From: Apus apus
Lineage: Eukaryota > Chordata > Aves > Apodiformes > Apodidae
Assembly (NCBI RefSeq): GCF_020740795.1
Contig: NC_067285.1
Span: forward strand, 37,767,318 to 37,831,317
DNA: 64,000 nt
Direction: 5' to 3'
The translations under genes were made by a program, and so were the position numbers. The number at the start of each line of letters is the position of its first letter. Positions within the stretch are counted from its first letter, which is position 1. Under the pieces are notes generated by a model. That model had not been told where the DNA came from and searched no databases. It was given only the letters and a program-made list of their open reading frames with translations. Below, one piece after another: positions 1 to 64,000 of the stretch.

Positions 1-33
1 CCCCATCTCCCAGTACCCCAACTGGTGACGCAC

Positions 34-16397
<16,364 letters not shown>

Positions 16398-16439
16398 CCT
16401 CGCATCGCCTGCGGGACACGGAGCGTCACCCGCGGGAGG

Positions 16440-16545
16440 CCCCGCGCCCCGCGGAACATCCCGCCCGGGCCCCCCCGACATCCCGCCCGGGCCCCCCGGG
16501 ACATCCCGCCCGGGATTCCCGGGACATCCCGCCCCCCCGGGCGCT
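16440..16545. repeat. Short degenerate tandem repeat of CCCGGGACATCCCGCC type
   Basis: About five imperfect copies of a roughly 17-20 bp unit containing ACATCCCGCC, upstream of the ERLIN1 ATG and probably in its 5' UTR or promoter. Confidence 0.75.
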
Positions 16546-16575
16546 CCCGCCGGGACCGGCCCCCCCCCGGTCCGG

Positions 16576-16601
16576 CCCCCCCCCCCCCCCCCCCCCCCCC
16601 C
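16576..16601. repeat. Homopolymer of 26 C (poly-G on the ERLIN1 sense strand)
   Basis: Uninterrupted C run about 180 bp upstream of the ERLIN1 start codon. The G-strand could form G-quadruplexes. Exact length is uncertain because such runs are poorly sequenced. Confidence 0.9.
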
Positions 16602-16759
16602 ACCTTCCGCCGCGCGCCCACGTGCGCCCCAGGCCTCGCGCCCTCCCCGCCGCGCACGCGCACCAGCCCGAACCGCCGCCGGGGGGAGGGGGGAGCGCGC
16701 GCCGCCCGGCGCCTGCCGATGGCGTCATCGCGAGCAGCGACACCGCCCCGCCCCCCCAC

Positions 16760-16772
16760 GTTGCCTAGCAAC
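16760..16772. promoter_or_regulatory. X-box (RFX-type) palindrome GTTGCCTAGCAAC
   Basis: Matches the RFX consensus GTNRCC-(0-3N)-RGYAAC on both half-sites, with a 1-bp spacer. It lies about 365 bp upstream of the ERLIN1 ATG and 46-58 bp beyond the CHUK poly(A) signal. Function is inferred from the motif only. Confidence 0.6.
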
Positions 16773-16799
16773 AGAGCCAGACCCGGCAGCCAAAGCGCC

Positions 16800-17287
16800 C
16801 CCGCAGCCTCCACAGCATTTATTGCAGGTAACTCTATTTTAAAATAGTATATAGAATCTGTACACTGATTGCGACACACGTGAAGAGGCGGGAGGGGCGG
16901 GGAGGGGGCGCAGGGGCTCGGCCCCTCGGCAACCGCCGCCCTCTCGGCCCTCCTCCCCCTCCCGCCAGGCCCGGCCGCCCTGCCCGAGCGCTCCGGGCCC
17001 CGGGACGGCCATGGCTGGTAGCCCCGGGAGTGCTCGCCACAGGTGCGTCTCTGACAAGCAGTTAACTTGTTTAGTTGAAGGCCCGACAGGGCAACAGCCT
17101 TGAAAATGCTGGTTGTTCCTGCCAAGAGTCTATCCGCTACTGACCACCACCTTTGTCATCAACATCCTGAAGGTTTACAAAGTACAGGGTGGACCACCAG
17201 TCCCCTCTGGTGCGTCACATCCAAGGCTGCCAAGCTCACTCTCAGCACGAAGGCACTTTGCTGATAGCAGCACGGCAGCTCCTTGGG
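16800..17287 (-). other. CHUK: CHUK 3' untranslated region (inferred)
   Basis: From the stop at 17288 to about 20 bp beyond the AATAAA at 16818-16823. The last 200-250 bp are GC-rich and overlap the ERLIN1 CpG region. The exact cleavage site is unknown. Confidence 0.65.
16818..16823 (-). terminator. CHUK poly(A) signal AATAAA
   Basis: AATAAA on the minus strand in context GCAATAAATGCTG, 465 bp after the CHUK stop codon, with GT-rich sequence following. It is the first canonical signal I see downstream of the stop. Confidence 0.7.
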
Positions 17288-49308
<32,021 letters not shown>

Positions 49309-49409
49309 CGCCGCAGCCACTCGCCGCCACCGGGGACTCCGCCTTTATTGCCGCGTCATCCGCGCGCGCCCGCCCGCCCCCTCCGGCACCGTCATCGGCG
49401 TCGTCACCA
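49309..49409 (-). promoter_or_regulatory. Intergenic/overlap zone: CWF19L1 3' UTR and CHUK 5' UTR/promoter
   Basis: 101 bp separate the CWF19L1 stop (49410) and the CHUK ATG (49308). The strip contains three TGACG half-sites on the minus strand (at 49354, 49390 and 49402) and the CWF19L1 AATAAA. CHUK transcription must start here or inside the end of CWF19L1. Promoter assignment is inferred. Confidence 0.65.
49344..49349 (-). terminator. CWF19L1 poly(A) signal AATAAA
   Basis: Minus-strand AATAAA (context GCAATAAAGGCGG), 60 bp after the CWF19L1 stop and 35 bp before the CHUK start codon. Normal cleavage 10-30 bp downstream would fall almost at the CHUK ATG. Confidence 0.75.
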
Positions 49410-62783
<13,374 letters not shown>

Positions 62784-62856
62784 CTGAGGAGGAAAACCAC
62801 ATGCACTCTGTCTGCTTCAGTTTAAGTACATCAGCACATGGGGTAAGGGATCAACA

Positions 62857-63082
62857 CTTGAAGAGGGAAGATTTAGGTTAGACATTAGGAGGAAATTCTT
62901 CACTGTGAGGGTGGTGAGATACTGGAAGCTGTAGCTGCCCCATCCTTTTGGGTGTTCAAGGTCAGGTCGGATGGGGCTTGGAGCAGCCTGGTCTAGTGAG
63001 AGGTGTCCCTGCCCATGCAGGGGGTTGGAACTGGATGGTCTTTAAAGTCCTTTGCTACCCAAACTAGTCTGGGATTCTATGA
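62857..63082 (+). mobile_element. CR1 3' fragment
   Basis: Plus-oriented CR1 ending CTGGGATTCTATGAA. Confidence 0.88.
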
Positions 63083-64000
63083 AGTCCAGTCCACACTTCT
63101 GAGAAGCAGAGCAGGTCCCAGCCATTCCTACAGCCCCCACCACCACTCCTTGGCAGCATGCTGAGAAGCAGGAAGCACAGAACAAGAAACCTGCTCTCAC
63201 AGTGACTCCCCACACCTGCTGTATCCACAGATCCCACAGCACCGGCAGAGAACAACCTCTGCTTCACCTACAGCTTGCTCCACTGCCTGCTCAAGAAGAT
63301 CAGCTCCAAAACAATCCATTTTTCACTGAACAAAACCCAGTAATAGTTTCCTAGTGAAGAAGGGAGAGCAGCAGCTCTGCTACAGCTGCTGGGGAACTGG
63401 TGCTTGACGTTCCAGCTCCCACAGTCAGAAGGTACAGGTGATTGCTTTCAAGCATAGGGTTGAGCTTGAAAACATTATGAATGGCTTCAAACGAAAATGA
63501 AGGGACAGGAATTTTGTATCTGTCTGTATAGGTGAGGTTATAAGCTACAGATTTATTTTCAACAGTTCAAAGGCTAAAGACAGCTCAAGTGAGCATGAGC
63601 AGTGAAGTCTCTGCAAGTCCATGGAAGCCTTTGCTGTTCACACCCACTCTCCTCCCTGCACATACAGGAGAGCCAGGTTTAAACCATTAACAACTCTCCT
63701 GACATTCTCAAAGCAACAGGAACACAAGGCAGCAGATGCCTCGCCACAGTAAGTCCTCAGCCACAAGCAGCAAATGGGACAATCTTTGCCCAGATGGCTT
63801 ACATAGATGCAGGAACAAGCAGGGGAGAGCTGGGAGGTGATGCAGCTGCACAGAGGAACCAGAAAGCAGGAGGGCCAGTGCCTTTTTGGCTCACCTCATG
63901 CCAGAGGCGAGAGCCACAGTAGCACCAAGGAGAAAATAGGAACAGCACAAATGGTCATGAAGTAGCATCTGTTTTACAAGATGGGTGTGGAAAGAGGCAG
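63083..64000. other. CWF19L1 intron upstream of the first visible exon
   Basis: I looked for the preceding exon (expected to encode a FDLLLCVG-type segment) and found none, so it lies beyond the window. Confidence 0.55.

Noticed and set aside
16398..16481. In-frame ATG at 16481 as the ERLIN1 start
   Set aside because: It would put 28 Gly/Pro-rich residues before the membrane anchor that sits at the extreme N-terminus in known erlins. Kept only as an alternative.
49309..49320. Possible CHUK start upstream of 49308 (frame reading xAAAMERGG)
   Set aside because: The codon at 49318-49320 is GTG, not ATG. The ATG at 49308 has ideal context and matches the MER start of mammalian CHUK.
63083..64000. 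An additional CWF19L1 exon at the right edge
   Set aside because: No segment matching the expected FDLLLCVG-type exon with splice sites was found on the minus strand.

Overview
This is vertebrate nuclear DNA, almost certainly from a bird. Genes are split into short exons with GT-AG introns. The introns are full of CR1 LINE fragments with the avian-type 3' tail (ending in ATTCTATG/ATTCTGTG motifs, no poly-A), and one element looks like an avian-type solo LTR. No bacterial, phage or CRISPR features are present. I could not determine the species.

Three genes lie head-to-tail, all on the minus strand, in the order CWF19L1 > CHUK > ERLIN1 (read right to left). From memory this matches the order and orientation in human 10q24. 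ERLIN1 (34-16397) is present as its first 8 coding exons (218 codons plus one base); its 3' exons lie off the left edge. CHUK (17288-49308) is complete: 21 coding exons encode a predicted 769-residue IKK-alpha. It has an intact kinase active site, both activation-loop serines, and a last exon of only 27 coding bases that carries the NEMO-binding motif. CWF19L1 (49410-62783) is present as its last 11 exons (481 codons including the stop); its first exons lie off the right edge. I placed every exon from its reading frame, splice-site dinucleotides and phase. All adjacent phases are compatible and no frameshift or internal stop was found.

The two gene-gene junctions are very compact. The CWF19L1 stop codon is 101 bp from the CHUK start codon, with an AATAAA between them only 35 bp before the CHUK ATG. 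The CHUK poly(A) signal lies about 420 bp upstream of the ERLIN1 ATG, inside the GC-rich ERLIN1 promoter region, which also holds a 26-base C run and a perfect RFX-type X-box palindrome.

The most unusual object is a roughly 740-bp GC-rich minisatellite of about 50 units of 14 or 16 bp (49548-50288). It fills nearly all of the last CWF19L1 intron. The true 3' splice site of the final exon lies inside its first unit, so the array repeats the acceptor sequence itself many times just upstream of the CHUK start.

The three genes act in different processes: ER-membrane ERAD and lipid-raft scaffolding (ERLIN1), NF-kB signalling (CHUK), and spliceosome / lariat-related RNA processing (CWF19L1). I see conserved synteny rather than a shared pathway. 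The rest of the window is intron, dominated by about 35 CR1 fragments in both orientations, including one clear nested insertion.
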